The notes under the pieces are model-generated. The model made no database searches, was not told the origin of the DNA, and saw nothing but the letters and a program-made list of their open reading frames with translations. Made by a program: the position numbers and the translations under genes. From positions 68,315,522 to 68,379,521 of the forward strand of contig OX104117.1 in the NCBI GenBank assembly GCA_944474755.1: a stretch of 64,000 nt of DNA, written 5' to 3'. Shown here piece by piece: positions 34,538-47,835 of this stretch (position 1 is the stretch's first letter; every line of letters begins with the position of its first letter). Source of the stretch: Limnoperna fortunei (Eukaryota; Mollusca; Bivalvia; Mytilida; Modiolidae).

Positions 34538-35230
34538 GGCGGCGATAATAATTCTTCACTATTTGCCTGGGACATTTATTAAGTGAAACTTATACAAGAA
34601 ATATTACGGCAATAAACCAATGAGAATCCAGAATTTTTTTTTAGGAGTTATTAAAGAATAGTATGCAATATTGTGTTTTAAATTATATTTAAATTTACTA
34701 TGAACAGTCTACCCTAATAACACAACCCCAAAAAAACAAATAAAGTAGAGAGGAAAAAAACTATTCTTCACGTCATGTGCAAAATAATAATAAACATGTA
34801 AGTGTTTGCTATTACAATTGTTGAACCTACTGCCAGCATTATATTCAACATTTGAATGTTGAGTATCGAACCCGCAGCTAACTTAAAGCTGTTCACTTTT
34901 GAATATACTCCGGTGGCGATAAAAAATCGTAAATATTGATCCGGGGCATTTATTCAAGAAATACTACGGCAATAAACCAATAAGAATCCAAGATTTGTAT
35001 GAGGTGTAATTAAAGAATAATATATCATATTGTGTTTTGAATGATATTTAAATTTAATATAAGTAGTCGGTCTTAATACCCCACTGCAAAAAAGCCTAAT
35101 AAAGTACAGAGGAAAGCACAAAAAGTTCAAAAAAAATGATACATATGTAATTGTTTGCTTTTGTTGAACCTACTGATAGCAATTTGTTCCACATTTGAAT
35201 GTCGAGTATTGAACTGGCTGCTAAGTTTGA
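34538..35230 (+). repeat. Direct tandem duplication, period 360 bp
   Basis: GGCAATAAACCAA ends at 34,620 and again at 34,980. The following 260 bases (AAAGAATA, TTGTGTTTT, AATAAAGTA.AGAGG, TTGTTGAACCTACTG, CATTTGAATGT.GAGTAT) run in parallel. The second unit overlaps the outer end of the left inverted-repeat arm. Confidence 0.8.
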
Positions 35231-35976
35231 CACGTCAACTTTTCGGCAGCATGTTAATGCACAGAGCTATATCTAAGATTGCTGCTCTTCCTTGCATATT
35301 AAAGGCTAAGCATGGAACATGAGACATATTTAGGCAACCATGTTCACTATTAAGCATACGAACGTTGACGTCTTTACGCTTACCCGTTCCGTAACGATTA
35401 AATATTTATTATATTTATTATATATTTATTGTTTAACCACCCCATTTAAATTGGTAATGTGTTTTGATTTTATTTTTCTGTGTTTTGCAACAGTTTTGTA
35501 TATTGCTGACGAAATGTAAATAAAATCTGATAGATTTATCTGTTTTTATCAAGAACAACGAAATAAGTATAACCACTTATACAAAAGACTGGAGTATAAG
35601 GAACACATATTAAACAGCTTTTTTATTTTAAATCCGAAATGTGTCTTGTTTTTCCTTTTTTTCTTCTTTTTGTTTTGTTTTTTTTTTTTTGTTATTTATT
35701 TTTTTATCTTTTCCATATTATCTTATTTGCTCTACGCTCATCGATAGTGATTATCACTCATCACAGAATACAATTTTTCGCAATACGTAAATAGAAAATC
35801 AATAATATTGATTATTACATGAAGAACATACCCAAGCGATGTTACAGTCTTACATCATATTTTGTCTTGATTTTGACCCATTATCACTTCATGACTTTTT
35901 AAATTTTTTACTTAAATAACAGGTAGGTCTTTCCTTTCATCAAGTGATATTTATGGTGTTGTTACAATCTATTGTT

Positions 35977-36097
35977 ACCGCAGGTCGGGGGTTTTCTCCG
36001 AATACTCCGGCTTCCTCCCCCAATAAAAACTGGACGCCATGATATAGCTGAAAAATTGCTGAAAGTGGCGTTAAACACCATCAAACAAACAAACAAA
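35977..36097 (+). mobile_element. 5'-truncated SINE specific to left arm
   Basis: ACCGCAGGTCGGGGG to the CAAACAAACAAA tail, flanked by ACAATCTATTGTT (35,964-35,976) and ACAATCTTTTGTT (36,098-36,110). The right arm at about 56,083-56,100 has the uninterrupted site, so insertion followed the arm duplication. Confidence 0.9.
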
Positions 36098-37136
36098 ACA
36101 ATCTTTTGTTGGATTTTTAAATCAATAACGATTAAACTTTTTCTCGCTTTGTAAAAAGAACATCAAACATTTATATGATAATAAACATGAAAAATAGACA
36201 CAACCAAAACATTTTTGTAGTCTTACATAACATTTTATCTTGATTTTTACTCAACTTGATCGATTGACATTCTTTTTGCATCTGTTCATTTTTTTGTAAT
36301 CAAGTATAATTGAAAACATGTTGTCCTCCCAACAATTGTACATAATATGTAATTGTTTTCTTGTCTTTAGAACTTCTCATTACAATGTTTTTCTCTTTCT
36401 TCGTGCCACAATGACAGAGAATAGCATCTAATTTTAAAATTTGTAAGCATTACTCATTCATTAACAGGTAGGTTTTTCTTTTCATCAAGTGACATTTATG
36501 ATGTTTTACAATCCTTTCTTGTTGGAATTTTAAATCAACGAAGAATTTCTTATTTCTAAGTTACTTAATGCGATTTAATTCCTCGGTTATGGATTAGAAA
36601 TAAAATATGTCGATAATGTGCAACTAACCAATTATATATCCTTTAATGAAAAGAGTTATTTTTGAAAGATAAAAAGTGTTCACTTTGGTCGCATATCCGT
36701 TTAAACCTATATAAAAAAATAAACCCCTCCCCTTGCTCCCGTGGGCCTGTTTTCAAACCCAATCTAGGTATGATCCTACTTCTCTAACAGTACTAATTCA
36801 ATTTATTGAGTACTAAATTATATATTTTTTCATGTATTTTTTATACATTTTTCACCTCTTTGTTCTTGTTAAGTTTGGAAAATAAAAACAAAAAATTCAC
36901 ATCTTATTTCATATAAATTTTGTTGTCTCTTGATCTATTGACTACATTGTTTAGTTATTGGATGTTGTCGTTAAACTACATTCACGTATGCTAAATTTAT
37001 CATGAGTCAGTTTTACATACGGTTAAGGAAAAATTGATACATGCAAAATATAATAAAGAAATCCAACGGAAATACCGTCTTTCAAAAAACGGTTCCGAAA
37101 GAGCATCTTAGCATGTTTCTCGAGGCGTTGTTGGGT

Positions 37137-37370
37137 GCTTGATTTATTTGTTTGGGTGTTGCTTAATGCCAATTTTAGCAATTTTGCAGCTTGATTGCGG
37201 CAGCGTCCAGATTTCATTTAATGAGAAAGACGGTGTACCCAGAAAATAGCTCGACCTTCGGTAGATAAACTGGCAGTTTGTGTCAATAGATATTGGCGTT
37301 CAGCACATCCAAACTGCAATAAGACACGAACGCGAACCTACGTGTTGACAGGCATGTGATGGGTTTTACA
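37137..37370 (-). mobile_element. Old SINE shared by both arms (left copy)
   Basis: The reverse complement reads tail, body (TCCAGATTTCATTTAATG in place of the usual ACTGGACGCC surroundings), then a GTTGACAGGCATGTGA head piece. The equivalent copy lies at 54,830-55,063 in opposite orientation, so it was present before the duplication. Confidence 0.75.
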
Positions 37371-38629
37371 AGAGGCTAACATCGGAACTGTAACTATACA
37401 CTGATGTTAAGTTATAAATACACATGGCTTTTTATGACTGTGAGTTTTAATTCGACTTTTTCGTTGGATGTCAATCACTAATGGATGACATCTCACCTGT
37501 ATCTATTCCTCAGCGAAAATATCAGATGGTATTAGAGACACTGATTTTCCATATCGATAAATTTAGTCATGGTTGTCTGACTTAACTTCTGGAGAGATCT
37601 TAACTTCTGGAGAGATAACATCAACCTAGCTACAACAAATCCTTGTTTGAGTAGTTTAGGAGTCAACAACAGTGATCGGTCTAGAAAATAGGAATACCGA
37701 TCGCAAGATCTAGAATAACGTATAAGTTGAAAGTCTATCTTGTACAAACAATTTTATATCAACACTCCCATATCGCAAAAAAGTAACCCTACCACTCCTG
37801 AACGTTAAGAGCTTCAAAGGTCAAGAAGACGAACGATTTCGTGGACAAAACGTTTAGAAGCACATTGAACAGATTTATTTCTCTTTTTTCCTTTCTCATT
37901 TGCCGTTGTTTTTCATCCTTGTTATTAATCTTAATTAATTTTTTTGTAAACCACAGGTTATTGTTTATTTACATAGTATTAGATTTTGATTTGTTTCTTC
38001 ATAATGCGTGTCGATGGTCTTAGCTACCATGAGAAGATAGTCCGTTTTTAATAACAGGTACAATGTATTGTACCGTCAAAAAAGAGTAAACGATTATCAT
38101 TCTTAGATATTGTTTGCGTTGCATTATATAATGAATATGGCAGTAACGCACGCCGTGTATTTATTGTACTACACTTTATATTTAAATGAATTGTACGATG
38201 TAGTTTTCAAGCACTACTTCTATCATAAGTGTAAATACAATTTTGATAACAATCCTTTGCAGGAATGAATTGATAACATATTATTTTTTCATAAATTAAT
38301 TTGTATATTATTATTGATATCAGGAATTTAACCAAGCCCTGTACCAGAATCAACTTTATCTACTTTCTACTCTTTTTCTAGCTGTAGCGTTAATCACTGT
38401 GATTCATTTATACACTTACACTACTCCAAAGTATCTTTCCTACGCTTGTTTGCAGTAATCTCAATTGTCTGTAATCATCAGATAGTTCGTTCACTAAGAG
38501 TTGGCTACACCTGCAATAAATGTGTCTGAAATAATGCTATCAAGCTATAAGTTTCCGTTTCGTAGTGATATGGTTGTTGGTTACGTAAAAGATATCTGCG
38601 TTCAACACGACTAACATGTCGGTGATGTT

Positions 38630-39430
38630 AAAATGTGTATGTCTTAAACATTAGATTCAAGCCTATGAAATATTTATGTGTAACCTTTTATATTCCTCCA
38701 AAGAGTAATGTCCAGGTTTGGGAGGAGGTTGAGTAATCATTTGATCTAGCTTCGTCAACTAATCTAGACCTTTTTTATACTGGTAACTTCAATCAGTGTT
38801 AATCAATAAGCGGAGATGCTGACGACATAAAAGGCATGATAAAATCTCAGTCTTCATCAACTTATTTCTTGCACCAACATGTATTGCAGAGTACAGCTCT
38901 TCGTTACTTTATCTTATAATAGTAAGCAAAATTAGAATTTTGCCCTGATACGTTGTCCTCCATTATCTAAATAGTACCGTAATCAATTGACTGGAATGCC
39001 TTATTTGTTTCAACTGACGTCGAGGATATAGCATTTGATATTATCAGCTATACTAAAATAATCTTGGAAAAGGCTCACTATAATATACCCAATCATACCG
39101 TTACTATTAGAGCACTATATTTAAATTATTTAGTTCCCTAAAACAAAATGTGTACGTCAAAAATTTGAATCGCCTCTGTAATTGTGGAGAGGTTGAGACA
39201 ACAATTCACTATCTATTACAATGCTCACTTTTCTCTAATCAACGCCAACATCATCTTTGCAACATCGTCAGCAATTTTAAACACGTTTAGACACACTTGT
39301 ATGGCTCATCTGACATTTCATACAAAGAAAATGTTGAAATATTTTTGACAGTTCAAGAATATATACTTAGTACTAGGCGATTCAATTAAAACCTTATCCG
39401 TGCTCTAAAATTCATTAGCCTTTTAAATAT
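38630..39430 (+). pseudogene. Decayed non-LTR retrotransposon (left arm copy)
   Basis: An endonuclease-like start (FYIPPKSNVQVWEEVE, then GNFNQ and SGDADD) at 38,680-38,830 is followed by the RT C-terminal zinc-like block CNCGEVETTIHYLLQCSLFSNQR (about 39,178-39,245) and a closing VQEYILSTRRF (39,350-39,385). The middle of the element is missing. The pattern C.CG-H-L..C...Q..R is typical of the end of non-LTR ORF2. The same fragment is mirrored in the right arm. Confidence 0.65.
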
Positions 39431-40129
39431 TCACATTTATGGTATTGTCCATTTGTTGGCATGTTATCTTTCTTTTATTTAAGTTGAAGTCTGCCGTAAG
39501 TAAGAGCTCATAGCGATTTAAACTTTTGGGATCAGAGGTCATATTCGATGGGCTCCATACTCCTTAGCACTACGTTAATACCGAATGTAACGTAGAGTCA
39601 CGGAGTTTAGAACGGGGAGGATATGACTTTGGCTCTCGAGATAGGGAGGTTATTTGTGAGTTTTTTATAACCCGAATAAGCCAATTTCAGCCATAAAATA
39701 AAGATATAATCGTTTCTTGACAAAACAAAGCAATTTGAATACATATATCATGATAATTACATAAGGCTCGATATAAGAATATTTCGGCTGTTAAAACATA
39801 TAGATAAATATTAAGATTAAGAAGTATTCTGATATTAATGCTATATGTATGTTGATGTTTTTTCAAACTATGAAATAGTACATTAAGCGACCCATTTAGA
39901 CATTTGACGGTCAAAAAAGGGACATGATAAAAAATATTGAAATAAGACATTGTAAATATAATGACTTCCAATGAAAACGAAACATTAAAATTTACATTAT
40001 AAAAATTGAACATAGAAACAACATCAATAAAAACCACTTATATTTTGAACTTCCGAACAATAGCAACAAATCGACGCAAGTGATCGAAATTAATGGTTAT
40101 TCTTTATGTTAAATGTACTCACAGTCAAT

Positions 40130-41036
40130 TCTGAACTTCCGATAGCCAATAACCAATGGGTTCACCATTTGTAGCAACGCATGCGCGACAACTCCGTGAC
40201 ATTGGCCGGATAAGTCGATGAATTCGTTCTTGTAGAATATTGTTCCATTTCTCGTGCAGCGCAATTTTAAGATAACGGCTGTGATTGGCGACGTCTTACA
40301 ACTTTGCCCAGGTGTTCTATTGGACACAATTAAGGAAAAAACGCTGGTAATGGAAGAGTGTGCACATTGTTTGTCCCGAGGAAGGCCCCTGTGACGCGAG
40401 TGGAATGAGCGCGGGCATTATCTTGTTGATAAACGGCAACATCTTGATATCCACAAAGAACCCGGATAACAGAAGACCGTAACACCTCACCACTGTAGCG
40501 TTGTGCCGTCAAATTTCCATTAATCACGATGCGATTTGACCGGTGATTAAATAAAATGCCTCCCCAAACCATAATGCTTCCACCACCGCAACGGTCTGTC
40601 TCCTGCACACAAGGATCAGCGTATCATTCACCTCGACGCCTCCAAACACGTGTTCGTCCGTCACTGTGTCTCAAGTAAAGACGCGATTCAACGGACCACA
40701 ACACAGATGCAAATTGTCTGTGTGTCCATCGTTGACGCGCTCATGTCCATGCAAGTCGGTTTTGACATAAAAGGTCGTTTTGAGTTTTTGAGTCCATTTT
40801 GGCGTAGTCGACGTCGAACTGTATTGAATCCTTTTGGCCTTCCGTGCATTCAAATCGTCTCACGTGACGTCTGTTCAGCGGTTCGGAATCGATCTCGCAA
40901 ATGATATATGCGACTGTAACTGTCTTGTTAAAAGGTCGTTGATTTTTGTCTTCCTGGGCGTGGCCTGTCGTTTATTGAACCCGTCTGCTGCGTTGGGTCA
41001 GGCCAGTAATTTTTGACGGTGAACAATGCATCGGAC
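40130..41036 (-). pseudogene. Tc1/mariner transposase, decayed, left arm only
   Basis: Minus-strand blocks in order: TGSINDRPRPGRQKSTT (HTH linker, about 40,990), RIYHLRDRFRTAEQTSRETI, then ASVLWSVESRLYLRHSDGRT, then DRCGGGSIMVWGGI (40,560-40,600) and AVYQQDNARAHSTR (40,395-40,440, catalytic Asp). A PIEHL remnant is at about 40,310. One TGA lies in RRRGE-stop-YAD, and there are further frameshifts and a stop near 40,330. It cuts and pastes DNA in active relatives. Terminal inverted repeats were not found. Confidence 0.85.
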
Positions 41037-41039
41037 GAG

Positions 41040-42265
41040 AGATTTTACGTCGAGACATTTCGACATTAGTACTTTAAAACCTGTAGGAGAGAAAGTTTAA
41101 AAAATCAATGGACCATTATTGTATCGATTGGTTACTTATTTGTTATAAAACACGTCTACCTTTGCCATTACACTTTTACACACATCAAAAATATTTCAAA
41201 AAAAATTGTAAGTTTTCGTTGGCAGTCAGTATATGACAATAGTGATCATTTTTTCAAGTCACTCAATTTATTGTTTTATTTTACAATGTAACACCTATTG
41301 ATGGTATAAAGTCTCTTTAACTGGAATAATGTAGAATGTAATACATTTAGAAAACACCCTCCATTACTGTACTCTGTGTACTAATCAAGTACACTAATTT
41401 TGTCCCCGAAGACAACAAAAATACATGAATTTCGTAACTACTAATACTGTAAAATACTTGTTATTTGTGGGGTATCAATTTTCGTTGTTTTCGTGCAGGC
41501 CTCAGACGAAATTAAAAATCCAACGAAGAATAAAACTTCGGAAACAGATCGGAACTTTGGAACAGCGATCTTAATATGTCCGAGATTGGTCATTTATTTG
41601 TAAATGTTAAATATGATTTTAGTAGTTCAATCCATGCCTAATTTTTAGTTGAATATCCATCTTAAGTGATTATGTAAGCAGGCGTAATGTTCGAATTGTA
41701 TTTATGTTAAATGTAGGTATTATTAAATTGTAAAGAGTATGAAGAAACATCGACTTCCGGACAATGAGAGGCGACATTTTCGATGTTAAAAAGTAACAAA
41801 CTATTATCGGAATTATGAGTTTGGTTACTCCTTTGACAACATAATTTTAAAAGATATAATAACATATTTAAAAGATAAGCTTTATTTGATCTTAATTAAT
41901 ACATGTCAATGACACACTACATCAAACGGATGTTGTGATAATACCGATCATGGTACAAATGACATAAAATTACACTTTTGCAACAGTTGTTCATTGCTAC
42001 TATCATCTATAGCGACAAATGACCCTTCAGCTTTGAATGCTTCCTATGATAACAATTAGCGAATTAAGTAGACTCAAAGTGTTGTAATGCATCTTAATTG
42101 CAATTTATACATTACCGAGTATAATTTAATTTCCGCGTTGCTAAGGCTAATATTTAGATGCAAACAATTAACTTTCTTCTTAAAACATATGATGTAATTT
42201 TATTACGAAATAAACACAATCATGACCAATAATATGCAAAATCGTAACCACGTGCGTAAACAATA
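41040..42265. other. Left-arm-only sequence without recognised gene
   Basis: Together with 39,715-40,130 and the Tc1 remnant this is the largest segment of the left arm lacking a counterpart in the right arm. No coding frame was recognised. Confidence 0.45.
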
Positions 42266-42829
42266 GCATATTATGAAACTGTTTTTCTTCTTAATATGTT
42301 GATACTTATTAGCAACAGTGATATGATTCGGTGGTAATAATTGTGATCGCTGCTTTATTTTTAGCATTTTCGGAAACCGTCAGTTCACGAATTGCAGAAT
42401 CCACAGACATGTACATTTTACCAAACCCCTAAATTTGATGCCCACGAAGAAAAGTACTTTCACAGTACGTAAATATAACTCGATATTTGTCTCATCAAAG
42501 CAGTTTTCCTACTTTACATAACTTCGACGAATATGCTGACATTTTCTAGTACAATCTGCTATATTAACATAAGGGTTATTTACTTTTCACATACAAGACT
42601 ACATGCTTCAAGATAAATTTACTTTGTACGACTACTAAAAAATCAATTATAGACAACGGAATAATCGGGTCGATTTGTGGTTTAAAATTTACACATTGCT
42701 AAGACAAAAGTTAAAACATTTGATGATGTCACCAATAAAAAAACTTAATCAATTTTTATTTAGATTATGTAATAGTAATTAGATTTCTGAACAGAACAGA
42801 TTCATTGCAAAAACGGATTAAATAGGTTT

Positions 42830-43360
42830 TAAATAGTGTTACAGTTTTAGCCTACAAAAATACCAAAAAAATAAATCATTGAGAGATAAGCATATTACTA
42901 GTGTATTAATCAATCCGAATAATCGTCTTGATGACAAACAATTTGTCGCCTCATACTTGGGTACATTGTATTTCCTTACTCAAGAAAAAAAAGCTGACAT
43001 CCTCTACATATTTCTTCAATAATATATCACCTTAACAGCTAACACAAAACACAAAATTGCACGTGTGAATTAAAAGATCTATAAGAGAGTATTTTGTCAA
43101 TGATTTATTTAAAATCAATTGTAGCCTAAACATGACAACAAAATCATTTGAGATATAAGCAGATTACGGTTGTAATCAATCCGAATAATCACATTGATGA
43201 CAATCAATTTTGTCAGCTCATGGTTGGATACATTGTTTTTCCTTACCCAAGAATAAAAGTTCACATCCTCTCAATATATCTTCAATGATATATCACGTAC
43301 AGACAGAACACAAAGCTGAACGTATGAATTAACATATCATCATAACAGGGTACATGTCAA
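42830..43360. repeat. Two-unit tandem repeat 3' of TNF-like copy (left arm)
   Basis: AATCAATCCGAATAATC..TTGATGACAA occurs at about 42,909 and 43,173 (264 bases apart). The surrounding GAGATATAAGCA, CTCAT.CTTGG and ATATATCAC motifs repeat in the same order. The pair is also present in the right arm, so it predates the arm duplication. Confidence 0.8.
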
Positions 43361-43473
43361 TAAAAGCTGAAATGACAAAGTGAATGTTAAGAGCTTTGTT
43401 TTCATTCAATTGTTTATTAAACGACAAAAATAATAATTTGAAAAACAAAGTTACTTCTAAATGCACATTGAAA

Positions 43474-44208
43474 TTATAGTTTTAAAATTGAAATTATAAA
43501 TAACTATTTATATACAAAATATCAGAGTTTCCCACAGGAACCCGAAAGGTCTCTCCTGTACTGAATTTCCGTATTTCCTGAACTTGGATTGGAATTTCAC
43601 TTCCAGCTGTGACTTGAACTCAAACACATCTTTCCCTATTATTTGTTTTAAACTTTAGACAAACAATAGTCCGAGCATGCCGAATTTCACCGGATAGAGT
43701 AGCTAATTGCAAGTTCAGGCTCACAACATAGACTCCATCCCTGTGAATCATGATTTCGTGACTTTTTAGTAATGCAACTTTGTTCTCGTCTGTGTTCCAA
43801 TACAAATTTGTGGATTGTTTTGTTGTAAATTCCGTGTTTAGTGTAAAAGTTACAATTTCTGGATCTTCTGTGATGTTACATTGTGTACGTAATTTGGATT
43901 CTTTTTTCCCGATGAGTCCTGAGTCAACTTTAAGTCCTATCGCCTAACTGTTGTAAATTGCACCACGGTACAAAGTATCTTCAGGATCTCTCTACCTTTA
44001 TTGTACTTTTGAATTTTTCTAATATTTCTTCTACACAGCCAACCGTGTCGTTATCTGTTTGTACCATTCCATTCTCTACATCCTCTTCTCTTTACGATTG
44101 ATTTTCAGTGTAAGAAATGTTTTTTTCCATTATCCATGTTGTATAAAACATAAAAGTTTGTTTTTCAGAGTTCGTATTTACTGTTGTGCTATCAAGAGCA
44201 GATGACAT
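43474..44208 (-). pseudogene. TNF-ligand-like gene, broken left-arm copy
   Basis: Aligns end to end with the intact copy at 48,250-49,017. Visible damage: the first Met codon is TTG, and a GAA-to-TAA stop occurs at the codon corresponding to residue 41. There is a one-base loss near 44,018 and a net 22-base loss removing part of the membrane segment (near 43,950). Further damage is a CGA-to-TGA stop at 43,620 and a short deletion near the C-terminus. The receptor-binding part still reads as 61 residues (43,620-43,805). Not functional as a full-length protein. Confidence 0.85.
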
Positions 44209-44366
44209 ATTCAACACCTTCTACGGTTCAAAACTGAACTTAAAATTCATCTAAATATTTTCAAATATATACATAAAAAAACGCCCACATTACCAACCTA
44301 CTTATTTTAAAATAAACAAAACGTAATGGTTTGTGCAGTTTGTTAGGTACTCTAGATCGTAGCTAG

Positions 44367-44690
44367 AATTAGGTACTTAAGGGACGGAACCCACACATAT
44401 TTTTGTGACAAAAATTACAAAAAACAAAAATTCGAAAGGGAGCTCAAAATCATGAAATCCATTGTCTGTCTTGGGCTGTGCCTTCCTTTAAACAACTATC
44501 GCTGCCGTGGACCCGCTGGGAGCCTCCATTCCCCTCGTCGTTATTTGTTTCAATACTTATAAAAGTCATAGATACGTTCACGTCATGACATGAGTTTATT
44601 GCAGAATTTTCTTAGAAAGACTGTTTAAACATTATGACTCACATCCAAGTTCAACTGTATGTCTTTTTAATAAGATATCTTAATATTTAA
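44367..44690 (+). repeat. D1: direct repeat in the spacer, left copy
   Basis: GAATTAGGTACTTAAGGGACG through CTTTTTAATAAGATATC matches 47,836-48,164 in the SAME orientation, although it lies between oppositely oriented arms. A diverged third copy in reverse orientation lies at about 61,535-61,740. Confidence 0.85.
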
Positions 44691-46309
44691 TAATTGTTAA
44701 AATAATACAAAACAATACAATGCCTGTAAACGTTAAAAAATAGAATTATTTCTAAAGCTAAAAAGTGTATGTAAAGCCGCAAATCAAAGATCCAGTGAAT
44801 AAATTAAACAACAAACTTATAGTGACTATCCGTAAAAACTGTTAAGTTGATAAAGATAATTATCAGATTTAATAATATTTTAATATTTTGGTTACAACTA
44901 ATATTATTTTATTTTGAGGTCGGAATATTGAAGAAAACTACGATTTACCGTTTTGACCGTTATAAATTAAAAAAAAAACTAGAAAAACCTGTTAGCAATT
45001 GATCAATATGTTAAATGTCAGGTTCACAATGGCACTGTGTGAAAAAGATTTTATGCAGGTGAAGGTGCGGATAAGAGATTAGTACCCACTTTATATGTAA
45101 ATGACAAAGTGAATTGTTTTTTCTATAGGAAACCTAAAATATAATTCCGATCAAAATAATAAATATCAGGTGCACAATGGCACTATTTTACAAAATTTCT
45201 CTTTCATCAAATTCCATTCAGTAATGAAGGAGGAGTTGCGCATAAGAGAAAGTGTAACGGACGGACAGCCTCATCACTATACACCCGATGTTGAAAAAAC
45301 GAATATTAAACTAATGTTAAACAATAACAATACCGTAAATTATGATGTAATTAAGCAAACATAGCTTACGGACATGACCCCCTTTTTGTACGCGCTTGTA
45401 AGAAATCTTTTCAATTATATTCTGTTCTTTGTTTTATTCATTTCTAACGAAATAATAAAATAATAAAAGTTTCCACAAAAATACCAAGTTTCTGACAATA
45501 TACTAGTCTACTGGACGACCTGTCTATGAGTACCTGTGAATCAAGTAACTAAAATCAATAAAAAAGCTTTTCTCATTTCATAAAAACAAATACACATGTG
45601 CAAAGAAGTAGAGTGAGTAGGTTTTTTGTCAAAATGTCTCTAAAAACTCCAGGAATGTCTAAAGAATGATGAAATAATATATAAAATGTATGATTGTCAA
45701 GACGACCTACTTCTGTCATAAATGTTAATACAATTTTGATAACAATCCCTTACAGGGTTTCATTGATAAAATATTTTATTTTCTGAAAGTTATTTGTATA
45801 TTGTTGTTAATATAAGGAATTTAAACCAAAAAAGTAGAGTGGAATTTATTTTGTCAAAATGTCTCTTACCACCCCTGGAATGTCTAAAGAATGTTGAACG
45901 AATATCTAATGAATATCTAATGAACATCAAATGAATAGAGAATAATTAACAAACTTTAATTGGCCATTATTGTTGTATTAAGATGTCATATGTCCCTTCG
46001 TCCCCCTTTAATTTACATAAAACTAAGCAGAAGTCTTTGATATTATCACATCTATTAGTTATGACCCTTTGATCTAAACATAATTGGTAAACGTTCAAAA
46101 CCCAAACATTGGTATGTCGAAATATTTCTAAAATAAAATCATCAAAGATACAGAGATTATCAGAATTTACTAACCCAGACGGGCGATTCGTCTTATTCAG
46201 ACACAGCAGTGGGTTCATCAATCAAAATCGTCTGCAATAAATTATCTAATGAGTTAGAAAGCAACATGTAACACATATTTTACGAGGGGATAAGGTAAGC
46301 ATCAACACA

Positions 46310-46510
46310 GAGGTTAAGCTTTCGAGCCCTACCACTGGGACAATACTCTGAGGGTTCCCAGTGCGAGGCGGATATGAGAAACCCTCTCGTTGCGAAATAT
46401 AGGCTTATTATAGCCGCTACAAAAGGTTAAATTTACCGCCCTTATCCATACCTTATACTTTTCCAGTTTTGCACTTTGGACCATATTTCCCGAATAGATT
46501 TATTGTTTGT
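46310..46510 (+). repeat. Dispersed repeat family, copy 2
   Basis: GGGTTCCCAGTG, then TAGGCTTATTATAGCCGCTACAAAAGGTTAAATT and CATA..TTATACT.TTCCAG follow the order of 11,155-11,470, with a deletion of the central part. Confidence 0.6.
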
Positions 46511-46559
46511 TTTCGTCCTGAACATAGCTCAAATACTGCTCGCGAGACGTAAAGCAGAT

Positions 46560-46630
46560 TCAATCGATCGAGCCTCATTGCGAACAGGGTGTGTTTGATT
46601 TCAACGTAATTGACAAGAATTTATAGTTTT
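46560..46630 (+). mobile_element. SINE scrap
   Basis: CGAGCCTCATTGCGAACAGG then GTAATTGACAAGAATTTATAGTTT corresponds to the box B-to-body part of the SINE. No head or tail is left. Confidence 0.5.
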
Positions 46631-47835
46631 TGTGCTTTTTATCTTGTAAATATATGAGTGTTGGCATATAAATGTTGGGGATAAGACGCTTTAGCATTCC
46701 GTACAATTCAAAGACCACTGGTCACGAGTAAAAAGTTAGCAGTGTTAGTGTTCGACATTTAAATATCAAATTCACTACTAGCGTTTCTTCGAGTTTTAGA
46801 CGTAAAGAAAGAAATAACAAGGAAACAATTATTTTGTATTTTGTCGTTCTACTTTATTTTTTTGTCTATCAATTTGATGGAAAAAGTGGACTACTCAGCT
46901 ATTTTGTAAAGGATAATATTATTACATTCTAACATAACTCTCTATTGGTGATCGAAAAGTCAAATAGTGTCTAATAGACACAATTAGTTATAAAATAAAA
47001 TATTCAGTATTCAATGAATATTTTAAACTCCGTTTAAGTTTCTATTTGAAACGAAGCTCAGTACTGTTTTATGCAGAACACACGCAGTCTTTTTAAACAA
47101 TGTAGCCCAATAAATATTACAAATAAGAATGTGTGGTATAACATGAGGCCAAAAAGGGATACATTTGAATATTGAACTGGTTATAAGTATATTCACTTAA
47201 ACCTGAGCATCTCTAGGTAACCACTCTATCCTCTTTCGTTGTTTGGCAGACTTGGAGACTTGGTAAGACAGTTTTACCCATATTACTATAAATACTATCA
47301 AAAGGAATTTAAGGCATCTGAGCAGGCCCTTATGACAAATTTGAACTGATAAAAAGTACCCAATACCTGAAAATGAGCCTACTGCCTAATGTAAAATAAC
47401 GTCTTACAAATCTTCAATTTACATCTGCATCAAAAACCTATAAATAAGTGATAAGATAAAGAATTTGTTTAGTAAAATAAATTGGTTTTTTTTTGTTTGT
47501 GTTTGTGCTATCTTATTTAATTTTTTAATTGTATATTTAACTCAATATAAATCAGAATTTTATACAATATTATCAAACAACCAACTAAAAGAATTCACTT
47601 CAAATAGTAACCGAGGATAAGCCTGCACTACCTTCTTTAAAATACAACAGTGATATGAAATATCGATGTTAATGACAAAATCGGAAAATCCTTTTGACAC
47701 TCTATTTACTTCAACAACACAATCTAATCTAGTTTTTATGACTGATATAAATAACCTAAGGATTAGTGATTATACAACTGGTTTTGTATCCAGCCAAATG
47801 TTTTAATGGTAGTATAACTGACAAGACAGCAACAG

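Larger units (their letters stand above)
35113..44306 (+). repeat. Left arm of large inverted duplication
   Basis: Reverse-complement matches to the right arm run in order. Anchors include: 35,150-35,370 with 56,720-56,955; 36,715-36,800 with 55,430-55,510; 36,986-37,090 with 55,095-55,210; 38,005-38,330 with 53,210-53,545; 38,690-38,760 with 52,795-52,870; 39,130-39,440 with 51,990-52,255; 39,590-39,690 with 50,965-51,060; 42,267-42,480 with 50,070-50,250; 43,474-44,306 with 48,165-49,035. Matching blocks differ by scattered substitutions and small indels. Unmatched in this arm: 37,380-37,995 and 39,715-42,265. Confidence 0.9.
44691..47835. other. Spacer of the inverted duplication
   Basis: No supported gene. 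It contains a 225-bp-spaced direct pair (45,608-45,690 and 45,833-45,910, GTAGAGTG...GTCAAAATGTCTCT). 45,710-45,830 is a diverged copy of 38,216-38,330. 46,310-46,510 is copy 2 of the dispersed repeat at 11,155. 46,560-46,630 is a SINE scrap. 47,150-47,340 in reverse complement aligns with 59,880-60,035. The spacer therefore looks like the ancestral upstream region of the left TNF-like copy. Confidence 0.6.
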
